Positions 48,132 through 59,491 of a DNA stretch of 64,000 bases are shown piece after piece. Source of the stretch: Clytia hemisphaerica (taxonomy: Eukaryota > Cnidaria > Hydrozoa > Leptothecata > Clytiidae); the NCBI GenBank assembly GCA_902728285.1, contig CACVBU010001044.1, positions 748,039 to 812,038 on the forward strand. The letters are read 5' to 3'. The notes below the pieces were generated by a model, which had not been told where the DNA came from, ran no database searches, and saw nothing but the letters and a program-made list of their open reading frames with translations. The position numbers and the translations under genes are program-made. Positions within the stretch are counted from its first letter, which is position 1; each line of letters starts with the position of its first letter.

Positions 48132-50802
48132 ATGGCATGCGCAAATCCTTCTTCTTCCAGTGACATTGTTGATTTTGAAACCGTTTTGGATCTACTTGAC
48201 TCAGGCTTTTTTGACCAAAACGAAGATATAATAAAAGAAATTAATTCAATGGAATCTGAGGTATGAAATAAAAGGGATAAATTGTCAAAATAGTATTTTA
48301 AATTTTGATTTTCATTACTTATACTTGGATATTTTATCATATTAGTCCAGGAAAAAATGGCCAAAAACCCACCTTGAACGGAACTTTGTGAACCATGGTT
48401 TTTTAGCTTCCTATGTACCTATAGATCACGGTTTGGGATGGTTTTCAGGCTGAATAGGTGATAAAACCCTAAAATTTGACCTAAAACGGGGTCTTTTGCT
48501 CAATCAAGGGTCCCCCCTTTACTAGTCGATTTTTCAAAGTGCTCAAATGAACAAACTTTTGTGCTAATCTGATAGAGCTCGAAGTGCTGAGCAAGAAAAT
48601 GGGGTCAAATGCTTGGTTTTGAACATCCGTTGCGGAGCTAGGGCCCGCCAAAGTCGTCAAAATGGCCGTTTTAGCCCTTTTTCTGCTGACGTCAGCATTT
48701 TTCCTTCAAATTTTTAGGCATTTCTGACACTTTCACTGGATAGCCCTGAAAGAGTACTTCAAGAAAATGGTATCGTTTGTTGGGTTACAAATTGTAGATC
48801 TCGAGATAATTCCATTTATAGATCTTACAAATCCCATAAAAAGTGCTGAGTCAGCAAAAGAATGCACTTTTCAAAGAACTTCCAACTGAATTATCTCGAG
48901 ATCTACAATTTGTAACCCAACAAACCATACCATTTTCTTGAAGTACTCTTTCAGGGCTATCCAGCGAAAGTGTCAGAAATGCCTAAAAATTTGAAGGAAA
49001 AATGCTGACGTCAGCAGAAAAAGGGCTAAAACGGCCATTTTGACGACTTTGGCGGGCCCTAGCTCCGCAACGGATGTTCAAAACCAAGCATTTGACCCCA
49101 TTTTCTTGCTCAGCACTTCGAGCTCTATCAGATTAGCACAAAAGTTTGTTCATTTGAGCACTTTGAAAAATCGACTAGACCCTTGATTGAGCAAAAGACC
49201 CCGTTTTAGGTCAAATTTTAGGGTTTTATCACCTATTCAGCCTGAAAACCATCCCAAACCGTGATCTATAGGTACATAGGAAGCTAAAAAACCATGGTTC
49301 ACAAAGTTCCGTTCAAGGTGGGTTTTTGGCCATTTTTTCCTGGACTATATTCATTGTTTTTTACTCTTTTTCTTCCTAATATTATATATATCAAATTCTG
49401 AACCTGAATACTTATTTTGAATTGACACTTTTTGTTCTTTTGTCATTCCTAAAATCTTAATGATTTTTGGGGTGGTTTGGGAATCACAAAGTTGTCATAA
49501 CAAATAAATATTGGTTCAAGAAATCTTTCAGAAGACTTTGCTAATAAGCAATGGTGATTCTTTAAGTTTGCCCATAGTTATAAGAGAATTAGGGTATAGA
49601 TGCCAAGTGACCCTTTCTAGATAAAAAGTTACAACAAATTTTTGGATACTTTATCGTATTCATTGTTTTTTACTCTTTTTCATCCTAATATTATATCAAA
49701 TTCTGAACCTTGGATTTCTTGATTTTTTCAGCTAACTGAAAATGTAAAACAACAGTCGTTCAAATGTGATGTTTGTGGAAAAATTTGCAAGACCAAAGGA
49801 GGCATAAGAAGACACCGTCAAGCAAAACACGTAGATATTGTTGCTATCGAAAAGGTGGAAGCTGAGAAGCAAGATAGAGCAGATGCAGCCAAAAAGCTTC
49901 ATCCTCTGGACATCAGAAAATGCATGAAGGAAGCCAAAGATGCATTGTTGAATGACGAGTGTTATCCCAAAGAATTTAGAAATGGGTTAAATAGCTTTCA
50001 TATTGGACCAAAAGATGGAGACTTTGGTGTTTTTGACATCATGTTGAATGATATATTAAAATTCAAAGGAGACAGAGAACAGTTTCTAGAACATTTTAAA
50101 ACAAAAGTAATCAAGTCTGAGGCTGACATCTTGCCAAAACTTAAGATCCAGTTTACAGATAAAAGGCTTTGCACTTTATTCCTTTTTGATTTGGGGTCTC
50201 GGTGTTTGGCATGCCTTGTCAAACCTCTGTCCCAAAATGTAGAAGTTGTCAAACCTCTCACCGAAAGAGAAATCATGGCCCTTCAGTGCTTATCTGGACA
50301 TGTGTTTCACAAAATTTACACTAAATTAAGACGTAGCAAACATTGGGAGGAGAAAGCATTTCAAATGATGCTCTCCATACTACGAGCATTCAAAATAGAC
50401 CCAACAGATGAGTACCGATATGTCAAGGCTCGTGATCGTGGAGGAATGTGGTATGTGAGAAAGGAAGCAGTTGAGCTTTTTAAGGAAGTAGAGATTGCTT
50501 TTCGTCAAGCTACAAACTCCCATGTTGCCAACATCAACTACCCTGTACTATTGAGCTCATGTTTTAAAAGTATGAGAATTCGAAGCTGGTATGACATTGT
50601 TCTTAGATGCCAAGAGTTCAAACCGGACAAAGTCATTGAAATGGACCTGCTGGAAAAATTAATTGGCTTATATTTGCGGATCAGAGCACACTCTTATGCT
50701 AAAAACATTAAAGAGAAACACAAGTTTGCCAATAAGGCATCTAGCAAGCACTCCTTGAGAAATGAGCTTGAAAAGATTGAGAAGACAAACATTGAACACT
50801 AA
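48132..50802 (+). CDS. C2H2 zinc-finger passenger protein of the P-like transposon (two exons)
   Basis: Exon 1 is 48132-48260 and exon 2 is 49732-50802; the join is phase 0 and encodes 399 residues. Residues 1-43 are acidic. Residues about 55-76 form one classical C2H2 finger (CDVCGK, then HRQAKH: C-x2-C-x12-H-x4-H). The rest is a basic, helical domain of unknown fold containing LFLFDLGSRCLACLVKPL, LTEREIMALQCLSGHVFHKI and KLRRSKHWEEKA. Similar 'Y/F-x-K-L-R-x-S-K-x-W' proteins are, from memory, common in invertebrate repeats. It lies wholly inside the terminal repeats and converges on the transposase gene. It could bind the element's ends or regulate transposition; that is inference. The intron holds a 1-kb palindromic insertion. 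Confidence 0.82.
48345..49345. mobile_element. 1-kb palindromic foldback element in the passenger intron
   Basis: Two arms of roughly 450 bp, nearly perfect complements, starting GTCCAGGAAAAAATGGCC and ending with its complement, flanked by TA on both sides. A short asymmetric loop lies near 48810-48870. One small indel (about 10 bases, near 48516) separates the arms. Confidence 0.85.
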
Positions 50803-51055
50803 TTAGTATAAGTTTGCCTCGGTTGTTGTTCCTATTTTCTATTTCTTATTTTCGATCTTGATTAATTAAGATATTGTCTGATTAATGACAAAGTGTTGTG
50901 TTATTTACTGATTTCAATTACAAAGAGTACAATGAAATTTATTTGCAGCAATTAAATTTTTCGTTGTTATTTTTTTTCAAATATATTGAAAACCATTTAC
51001 AATACCACACTGATTAATATACTGAATAGATTTAAAACTGCATCTTATATATGGG

Positions 51056-51216
51056 TCAAGCTGGAGTTTTTACAAGTTCTTTGATGACTCTGTTGGTCGT
51101 TAAATGTTGAGACAAACGATTTTATTACTTTTTCTAAAGAACGCGTCATCTCTATTGTTTAAAAATAACCAATTAGTTAAGCATCTTGTAAAAACTCCAG
51201 CTCATCCCTTATATAT
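51056..51216. mobile_element. Short MITE downstream of the passenger gene
   Basis: GTCAAGCTGGAGTTTTTACA and the complement (TTGTAAAAACTCCAGCT) about 160 bp apart, inside the transposon. Confidence 0.65.
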
Positions 51217-51502
51217 TGGTAAATGTTACAAATCTGATAAAAGAGCCTAGTGGTGATGATTATTTGACCGGCACGCAGGAAAATCAAAATTGTTGTTAAT
51301 TATTAAAAGACTATCTACAGTTTTTTACATGAATTCAAAAAATATAATTACATGCTCTGGCCTTAATAGAAAATTTAAGAAAAACTAATTACTGTAGCTT
51401 GAGAAAATGCACCAAAGTCATATATTGTCGAATTAATTGTCACTGCTTGGCCTTTTCTTCAAAATTAAAATAATAGTAGTAGTTCAATATTTTGAAATAT
51501 AT

Positions 51503-51725
51503 ACATGGTTTCAGCCCACTTTTCAGGTGCCCCCGAGTTTTTTTGAGAAATTTTTGAGAAATTGCTTTGAGTTAGGTACCCCTATTCAGCCGATAATTTT
51601 TTTGAATTGACACTTTTTGTTCCTTTGTCATTCCTAAAATCTTAATGATTGCAAAACATTAGCCCCCACTACTAACCTGGCCTAGGTGCCCTCCAGATTT
51701 CTGGGGCGGGGGGCTGAAACCATGA
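51503..51725. mobile_element. Short MITE near the transposase 3' end
   Basis: ATACATGGTTTCAGCCC and the complement GGGGGCTGAAACCATGAT bound about 220 bp. Within it, 51600-51655 repeats the word run found at 49415-49470 (TTGAATTGACACTTTTTGTT). Confidence 0.6.
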
Positions 51726-51865
51726 TCTAGTACATATATTATATGAAATGGTAATATACTACAAAATGAAAGGCTATTGTACATTAAGATGTAAATTTTC
51801 GCATCAGTTACATTTTATCAACAACAAATACTGTATTTCAAAAATCGTAAATAAAAATGAATATT

Positions 51866-54800
51866 TCATTTTTCACAATTGCTACCACGGATAGGTCCAT
51901 TCTCGAAACCATTCTTTATATAAGAATCATTAGACAAGACCTGTTTAACATTAGGAGCATCATTTCTTGCACCAATTGCCCTTTGTCGGCCGAAGTAGTT
52001 CTCTAAATCGTCCTGACAAAATTTTTCGGTGAGCACATACTCAAATCCCTGTCCTAGAACATAAGGTACAATCTCTTTAAGTGAATTGATGGACATTTGT
52101 ATACCCTCATAAGTAGGCTGGGACAGAAACATATTGTTTCGTTGTGTTGGTGTGAAATCGCCAGGCCTTTCATCGATACTTTTCCTCCAATCCTTCAAGT
52201 ATTGAAGGAAATCATTGAGAAATTTCCAGCGCTCTATTTCCTTTTCATCTTCAGAATCTGCCGTATAAGGTTTCAAGAAAGGTTTACGTGAAGTGATGTG
52301 TTTCCTTTTGAATTGGACGTTGAAGCAATCGAAAAATTTATCAAACTGCAAACAAAAATTGGCAGTTCCTTTCGCTTCCTTTGGTCCAGATACTGATAAG
52401 GCGGCGCTTGTTGTTTCACTCAGGATTTGGGTTGCCAATTTGACACGCATCAAGGAATACGAGTTTAAGTAGATATGGTCAGATTTCAAGTGGGGTAAGA
52501 GTTGAAGGCCAAATTCGATGTCTTCCTTGTAAAGGTCTTTGATGTGACGCCAAATCATGTAGAAGCCTTAAAAACAAAACACAGTATTCACTATATGGAT
52601 AGAGAAGCAGCTGACAAAAACCCTTTAACATCACAGAAATCTAGCTTGTGCTTCTAAATAAAACCGTGTAGACATATAAGTAGGGTAATAATGAGCTGTA
52701 GAGTAGATGTATGACAATTTACCTAATTTCTTTCTTAAGCTGGAATCTTCTCGACAAAGGTCAACTTATCATAAAATATCCTGATTAGTATTATCAGTAC
52801 TTACCATTGTTCCACATAAATCTTGCTGACCCATCTTGACCTGATTTCCACAAACAATTGCGTGATGTCTTTATTAAGTGAGGAGCATCTGCAAAGAAGT
52901 AAATGTATCGTTCGGGTGCATATACATTGATGGTACGATAAACGACTTCACTACACTTGACATCATCTTGATCCTAAAATAATAAAAGTTTGGGTTTAAA
53001 AAAGTTTTGCTAGTGCATAAAATGTGTGGTAAATTTCAATTTGTGATTTTTCAGAATAATCTACATGTCTAATAGTACCAAGTAAACTAAAATAGAGGAC
53101 TAGTTTTCAAAATGAGTTTTTAAAGCTGTTTCTCTGCAACTTACCCTGTTCATTTTAGCAAATCGACGATTGGTTGAAGCTCCATCAGCAACTGTTGCAA
53201 TTACTTTAAGCTGACATGATATTTCGAGTATGCTTACACACTTCCAAAACAAAGAATAGATTTGGGCAGATGAAGCAGTATCGGTTGCAAAGGTTGCAAA
53301 GCTAAACGAGAGTGGATTCATGACACTCTTCACAAGGAACACCATGACATGGGTTGCAAGTTTTGTTTCATTGGATATAGTGCTTTCGTTGATAGCAGTG
53401 TCTCCAAGGTCGAGAAAACCAATAAGCTTTCCAGTGCTGCGATCCCAAACCAGATCTTCTTGAACCTTCATCTCATCAATAACCACAGATACAAATTTTT
53501 CGCGTTCTGAAAATTTTTTGGTTCTCTCAGTTAAGTCAGCAACAATTTTAGGATCAAATCCTTGTTGAGGTTTGATATGATTCCGGTAGTTACGAAGTGT
53601 TCTTTGGGAAGGGAGAACCAAGATCCCTGAGCCATCTTTACTATTTAACCTTAGTTGGTCATATGCAGCAGATGATTTGGCTGAGATTGATAGGCAAAAT
53701 TTGATGATATCTGGGTGGTATCTCAACTGATGATTCTTGTCGGTACGTAGATACTTTTGCTGTTCAGTCCAAAAGAGGCGCATGAAGGGGGGCACCTTGT
53801 CCTCAGGAATTCCTACATATAAGTAAACAATAATTCAAAATTATTGATCAAATACTTTTTAGTTTCACCATCAAAAGTTATATCTTGACTCAAGCCTTAA
53901 CAAAATATATAACTCATTATTAAGTTCTTTTGTTAAAAAGAAAAAAGTCAAAAAATAAGAAAATAGCTTTTAACAAACCACTCGATGAAGTTGATACAAT
54001 TATTAGGATTATTGCATGAGACTAACCTTCAAAGATATCAACCAGGTCGTCACTCAAATCTTTCTGGACTGGAACAGATCTAGAACATATCGAAGCTTTT
54101 AGTTGAGCAGTCAGCTTTTCATTTTGCGAAATCAATGATTGGATAACCTCCCTATTTTGTTTCACTGTTAAAGCTAGTCTCTCAGCTGAGGTGACTGAAA
54201 GGGGAGCTCTTGGTGCTGCAGGAGTGGATGCAATTTTTCGTTTCTTAGCTTCCTGCGATCTTGTGACTACACTAAGACTTTGACAATGTTGACATGGACC
54301 ATCGGTATGAGTCAAAATAGAGCATTTGCTTGCACGAATGAACTTCATCTCACTGACAGGCTGACAGGCTTGTGAAGATGATAAATGATCAAAGATAAAA
54401 TTACGTGGAATGATATGATGTTGCAGATGATATGCTTTCTCAGGTTCCACCAAATTAACACCTGAAAATTTAAAAAAAATAATTTTTTTCAATATTTTTG
54501 ACAAAAATTTTGATTTTATATTCGTAAGACAAGATCTAGGTGTTAAAGAAACCTATACCATTCTGATTGACAATTACTTTGAGTCACTGTATAAGATATC
54601 ACATACTGGATAGGGTCAAGATTAATAATATGTCATTAGATAGATCCTAGAAATAATCTGATAATAGCATATAAAGGCATGACTTATACCTTGACAAACT
54701 TTATATCCTTCAAGCTGTCCCAAAAAGTTGGTGAGAGTCATCTTGCGGAATGAATTCTCTGGTAGAGAAGACAAAGGAAGCATCCATCCAAAATATCGCA

Positions 54801-55642
54801 CAACAATGTTCAAGCTGGAGTTAGTAAAAATTTCGAATTCTGGCAGAACAAACTCTTGATTTTTCTTCACAACAGCTACATAGTTGACATAAATGATGAG
54901 TGACCATGAAGGAGGGAGGCTCAACTTTTCTACCCGTTTTACAAAGTTATCGTAATCTTTGTATGCTGGTGGTGTCGGTATTGACAATGCTGCTTTCTGC
55001 TGTTGGGCTTGTACCGTGATTCGTTTATTGATTGATGATGTTGATCGTTCAGGTTTTGGAGCCGTTTGTATTGACTTCTGAGGGGCATGCAATGTAGGGA
55101 TTGCACCCTCTTTCAGTGCTTTCCGAGATACATCTAAAGGAAATAATAACATTTATAATCATATTTTACCTAATTTTTATTAGCCACAGCATCTACTTAC
55201 TGTAAGATTAATATGGACTTTTGTTTACTAAATATCAGTCTGTCAGCCTTTAATAATTTAGTAATACCTTTAAAGAAAAAGGAGATAAAAATAGATAAAA
55301 AGTGCACAAAATTATCAGAGGGATGTGATTCTTTTTCCTTCATTAGACTAAATCTGTATAAAAATTTTAGAGCCTTTAGGAGTATGAGTAAGAGTATGTG
55401 AAATACTTACAATGCCACATTGAATCCTCTGTGAAATGCCTTGCACAAATACGAACTCTGTCGTTGTCAATTTGAGCTTGGAACTTTTTGTCTACCACTC
55501 TATCCTTTGTGATAAAATTCAAAACTGCTGCCCTCCATTGCTTTGTTTTAAGATCACCTTGGTCTTGAGGCAACTTAAAAATAGATATTCCAGTACTTCT
55601 GGAGGTTCTGCACCCAACTACAGAACAGTAGTCTCCAGGCAT
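51866..55642 (-). CDS. THAP-domain P-element-type transposase (six exons, apparently intact)
   Basis: Exons 55642-55411, 55133-54690, 54461-54027, 53812-53145, 52973-52805 and 52566-51866 keep frame throughout and give 882 residues. Residues 1-95 are a THAP domain (CSVVGCRT, a Trp, CARHF, then GAIPTL), the C2CH site-specific DNA-binding module. A coiled-coil-like stretch with spaced Leu follows (LTVKQNREVIQSLISQNEKL, in exon 3). The RNase-H-like core has VIDEMK (Asp about 483), TVADGAST (Asp about 580) and DDLENYFG (Glu about 838), fitting the D-D-E triad of P/THAP9 transposases. DAPHLIKTSRN and RNDAPNVKQ are further family blocks. Acts in the nucleus to cut and join the element ends. It starts close to the right terminal repeat and converges on the zinc-finger gene. 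Confidence 0.9.
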
Positions 55643-55712
55643 TACCAAAATTTAGAAAAAAACAACAAAATAATTCAGCACATAATCAGAATAAGGCACA
55701 GAATCATTGCAA

Positions 55713-55820
55713 AATTTCCGCCATCTTGTTTGTTTATGACTGTTCGGGAGATTGGACCCGAGCAACATCAAATTCAATAACATCGGGGCCGGAGAACAAT
55801 AGCGCTATTGTTCGCTTCCT
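55713..55820. repeat. Right terminal inverted repeat of the P-like transposon
   Basis: Inverted match to the left end: tip block 55788-55820 with the palindrome at 55794-55813, and the subterminal block at 55713-55748. The spacer is somewhat longer than at the left. Confidence 0.85.
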
Positions 55821-56180
55821 AACTATGGAATTCTCTTATAACTATGATGGAACTCCTTTCCTCTGCTTTTCTTTTCCATGCATATCGAAACAAAAACATA
55901 GAAAAAGACTCAGTGCTTTCAATCTGATTAATCCAAGGGTGGTTTCTTCTCTATCGAAATAATACTGTACACCATCTGCATTTTCAATTATCAATCTAGA
56001 AACTTTCAAATACATCTCTGAAAAATCTGCAACACCCCTCACTGCGAACTGCGAAACAAAGCTTCTGGGATCGAAAAATGCTTCTCTATTTTGTCAAAAG
56101 ATGCAAACACTAAAATCGAATATTTTCGTTCGAATCTATAACGTTCGAATTAGATTTTCGAATAAAAACATTCGAAACTA
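55821..56180 (-). mobile_element. Repeat R, right part
   Basis: From about 55848 it matches 26750-27085 (shared TGGAACTCCTTTCCTCTGC, TCGAAACAAAAACATAG). Together with 47041-47553 it makes one interrupted copy of R. The first 27 bases after the transposon tip do not match R. Confidence 0.65.
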
Positions 56181-56552
56181 CAAGGCGGAAGTAAAAGGGC
56201 GCTATCAGTAAAGCATAAAAAGCTGATAATACGCAGGGAACGACGTTGGTTAAAGGGGCTGCTCCGCTCTCTCAGCGAGAGGTTCGAAAAATTGACTCTT
56301 CGTGTCGTCCGTGGGACTCTCTTTTGAAAAAAAGCGACCTGAATGGGACTGAAATGTGTTTTTGCGGCATTTACCTGGGACTCGTGAAGGTGAAAAAAGG
56401 TACCCCCGCTCCCCCTGGGCCGGTGCAATATACTCGATTTTCGGGACTTTTTTAGATTTTTAGAATTTTCGTATTTTGGAATTTCTTTTTACATTCCCTT
56501 TGGCCAATGTGTTTTTCAGATATTTTGGACTTTATAGATCCTGAGGCTGTTG

Positions 56553-57378
56553 TAAAATTTTCGGCTGGGGATAAAAAAACAGGTAAATAAAAGTTTTTTC
56601 AACTAGGAAAAATGTCGTCGCCTTAATTCTTATAATTTTCGTCACTTTCCCCCGACATATTTACCCAGAAAAGGCACTCTAGTTTTGTCTAACAGATTTC
56701 CCGGAAAAAGAATATCCAATTAAAAAGCTGTTGTTTTCACCTTTCACTAGTGCTTCTCAAGACTCTACACTCTAAATATTTGTGAGGTTAACTAGCATAG
56801 CAAATCGGCATCATCACGAAAACGGCCGAAAAATGTAACAGGCTAGTGAGTTTCAACCAATAAAATAGCGTATTTTCACTAGCCTTAGATATTTCGCCGA
56901 TCGTCGTGATTATCCTGGATTACCTCAATATTATTTGCAACGCAAACAGAGTGGAGGAACGTACTTAAGCGTTCTGGAGCGCGCGTAACCCCTTTTTCTA
57001 AACATTGTTGTAAAATGTTCGGCCGGGGATAAAAAACCAGGTAAATAAAGTTTTTTTCAACTGGGAAAAATGTCGTCGCCCTAATTCTTATAATTTTCGT
57101 CACTTTTCCCCCGACATATTTACCCAGAAAAGGCACTCTAGTTTTGCCTAACAGATTTCCCGCAAAAAAGAATATCCAATTAAAAAGCTGTTGTTTACCT
57201 TTCACTAGTGCTTCTCAAGACTCTACACTCGATAAAATAACGTATTTTCACTAGCCTTAAATTTTTCGCCGATCGTCGTGATTATCCTGGCCTACCTCAG
57301 TATTATTTGCAACGCAAACAGAGTGGAGGAACGTACTTAAGCGTTCTGGAGCGCGCGTAACCCCTTTTTCTAAACATT
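56553..57378. repeat. Tandem duplication upstream of the JmjC gene
   Basis: 56553-57007 and 57008-57378 are two diverged copies of one unit (shared AAATGTCGTCGCC, AAAAGGCACTCTAGTTTTG, GCCGATCGTCGTGATTATCC, GCGTTCTGGAGCGCGCGTAA). The second lacks about 100 bp present in the first (56775-56870) and ends 25 bases before the ATG, so the unit probably contains promoter and 5' UTR. Confidence 0.75.
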
Positions 57379-57402
57379 GATTTTCAGCACAAAGTAATAA
57401 AA

Positions 57403-58700
57403 ATGAGTAAAGTAGACATAGTGGAAAATATTTCAGTCGAAGATTTCGAAACAAAATACTTGAATGCGGAGAAACCTGTACTTATCAAGAACTACACGAA
57501 AGAATGGAAAGCTTTGAATTGGACTTTAGAATCGATGAAAGAGAAAGCTGGCCATAATGAAGTTTTCGTGCGCCGTAACACCGCTCAAGAATCGTATAAA
57601 ATCGGACAAAAATACAACATCCAATCGATGAAATTTGCCAATTATATCGATAATTTAATGAAAGGGAACGAGGCATCGAGGACTTCATATTTAGCCGTTC
57701 AAAACATTGGGAGAGCGCTACCAGAACTCAGTAAGGACATCGAAGTCCCAACGTACGTTAAGAAGCTTCACGGAGGTCCTTTCCTTTGGTTAGTGCGTAA
57801 GGGACATTACGAATTTTGCCATTTCGATCCGGATGATAATTTTCTGATCGTTTTATCAGGCGAAAAACGAGTGAGGTTATACCCTGCAAAAGAGTTGATA
57901 AACATGTATCCCAATGAGCTTGGATCTAAAGGAAGAACGATTCAGTCCCGAGTCGATTGTGATTCACCAGATTTTAAAACACATCCGAAGTTCAATGGTG
58001 TCGAATGTTACGAAGTGAGTATTTTGTTTGAATTATTCGTCGTCACTTTTTCGAATTGTTTATGAATACTCGCTGCTTGCACCCAGACACCGCCTCTTAC
58101 ATCTGTTTGACATTTTTGAACTCTTTGAACTCACCGATTGAATATTTGCTTATGAATAAATGTAATACTTCTAACTATAAATATCTAATATCCAAAAATA
58201 ATCCTGTCGTTGTAAGTCATTGGTGATTGCTTATAGCTCGAGATATAGCGCTTGGGCCCCTTGGTAATGATCAATTCTTTCAATTTCAGTGTACGGTGCG
58301 AAGCGGAGAGATGTTGTTCTTCCCTGCTTTTTGGTGGCATCAAGTGACGTCAGTAGAGCAAACCATCTCCGTCAACATGTTCTTCGGCAATGATGGTGAA
58401 AATGCTTACGTCAGCAAAATTATGTCCACCAAACAAATGGGGTGTTTTGAATACTGGTTGCTTAACATTGTTCAACAGAATCTTGATAAACAACAGTTTC
58501 AGAAAGTGTTGCAATACTTGGATGGAAGTCTTAAGTATTTCTTGCTCAAACAATGGCACGAGGTTCCAACGGATGAACAAATCGAAAAACTTGTCGCTCT
58601 CATTTTGAATTATTGTGGACTTGATAAAATGCCTGAAAAAGATGTTCGACTGAATCATCCTCCTCCTTTGAAAATTCGAGGTCTCTTGTGGAGGTCTTAA
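57403..58700 (+). CDS. JmjC/cupin-8 Fe(II)/2-oxoglutarate oxygenase, TYW5/FIH-like (two exons)
   Basis: Exon 1 is 57403-58014 and exon 2 is 58290-58700, phase 0, 340 residues. Residues about 1-60 form the cupin-8 N-terminal part (EKPVLIKNYTKEW). The iron site is H140-x-D142 in CHFDPDDN and H221 in FFPAFWWHQV; K155 in SGEKRVRLYP sits where 2-oxoglutarate is usually held. The block DSPDFKTHPKFNGVECYE then a GEMLFFPAFWWH end is the layout shared by TYW5 (a tRNA wybutosine hydroxylase) and FIH. I cannot say which substrate, if either, applies. The C-terminal 100 residues are helical and end with LLWRS before TAA. An in-frame exon further downstream (60231-60410) may belong to an alternative end. 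Confidence 0.85.
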
Positions 58701-59490
58701 TGCAACACCAATCTCCTTCCCTTTCTTTTTTAGTTTACACTATTCGCCTGAAAAATAAACTCGTGCAAATTGTGAAAATAGCATTTACCTGCTTTCCAAG
58801 ATGTCTTACTCTATGCGTACAAACTTTCGCGAGCAGAAACTTTAGCGATTTTTGCGAATTTTGGCCTTTTTCGCGAAAGTTTATGCTCGCGAAAAATTGT
58901 CAAAATAAATCTCAATAAAAATTGGAAATCTATAAAGCATCGAAATCGTAATAAATATCAAATTTTCGGCGTTTTTTAAAATTCTCATTTTAAGCCTACG
59001 ATTTTCGAAGGTTCATGCTCGCGAAAAACATTTCTTCCTCAAATTCGCGAAAGTAAATGTCGTAAATTTCACAATTTTTCGACCTCGCGAAAGTCTGTAC
59101 GCCTGAAGTATCTTGTTTGACGTTCCCTTACCGCATCATTTTGATATCAAGTTTTGTTATTCATTACATGATTATTTTTGTAAAATCTTTTAAAGTGAAA
59201 GAATTCACCCCCAATTTATTGGATGTAATGTACTTCAACCGCATTCAATTAGCAAGAAGTGTGCACCCTATATAACCTTCGATTCGAAATAAGCTTCTCT
59301 CCATGGTGATTTACGGCGTGATTAGAGAGGTTTCTTCGCGTAGTTTTCTTTGAATTTATTTAATTTTAAGCGAGTGAAATTCATCCCATCTTTGAGGATT
59401 TTCTTTCGTCTTAATTCTGCGGTTTCATTTTTCCCGTTTATCGTATAGTGGGAAATAGCGGGTCGTGTTACAAAAATACAGGCTGTTTGT
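58701..59490. other. 3' flank with TTTCGCGAG MITE
   Basis: Holds the MITE at 58809-59108; the remainder shows no gene. Confidence 0.4.
58809..59108. mobile_element. MITE of the TTTCGCGAG family, copy 2
   Basis: Ends CTCTATGCGTACAAACTTTC and the complement-like GAAAGTCTGTACGCCTGAAG, flanked by TA, with internal TTCGCGAAAG words. Related to 4204-4543. Confidence 0.75.
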
Positions 59491-59491
59491 A

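Larger units (their letters stand above)
47554..55820. mobile_element. P-element/THAP9-type transposon carrying two genes
   Basis: 8267 bp. Both tips read AGGAAGCGAACAATAGCGCT inward and contain the 20-bp perfect palindrome GAACAATAGCGCTATTGTTC. A second inverted block, AACAGTCATAAACAAACAAG followed by ATGGCGGAAATTTT, lies about 60 bp inside on the left and 70 bp inside on the right. Within are an open six-exon THAP transposase (minus) and an open two-exon zinc-finger gene (plus), pointing at each other. Open frames with consistent splice phases suggest a young, possibly active element. A clear 8-bp target duplication was not found (ACGTTTCT against AACTATGG). Confidence 0.88.
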
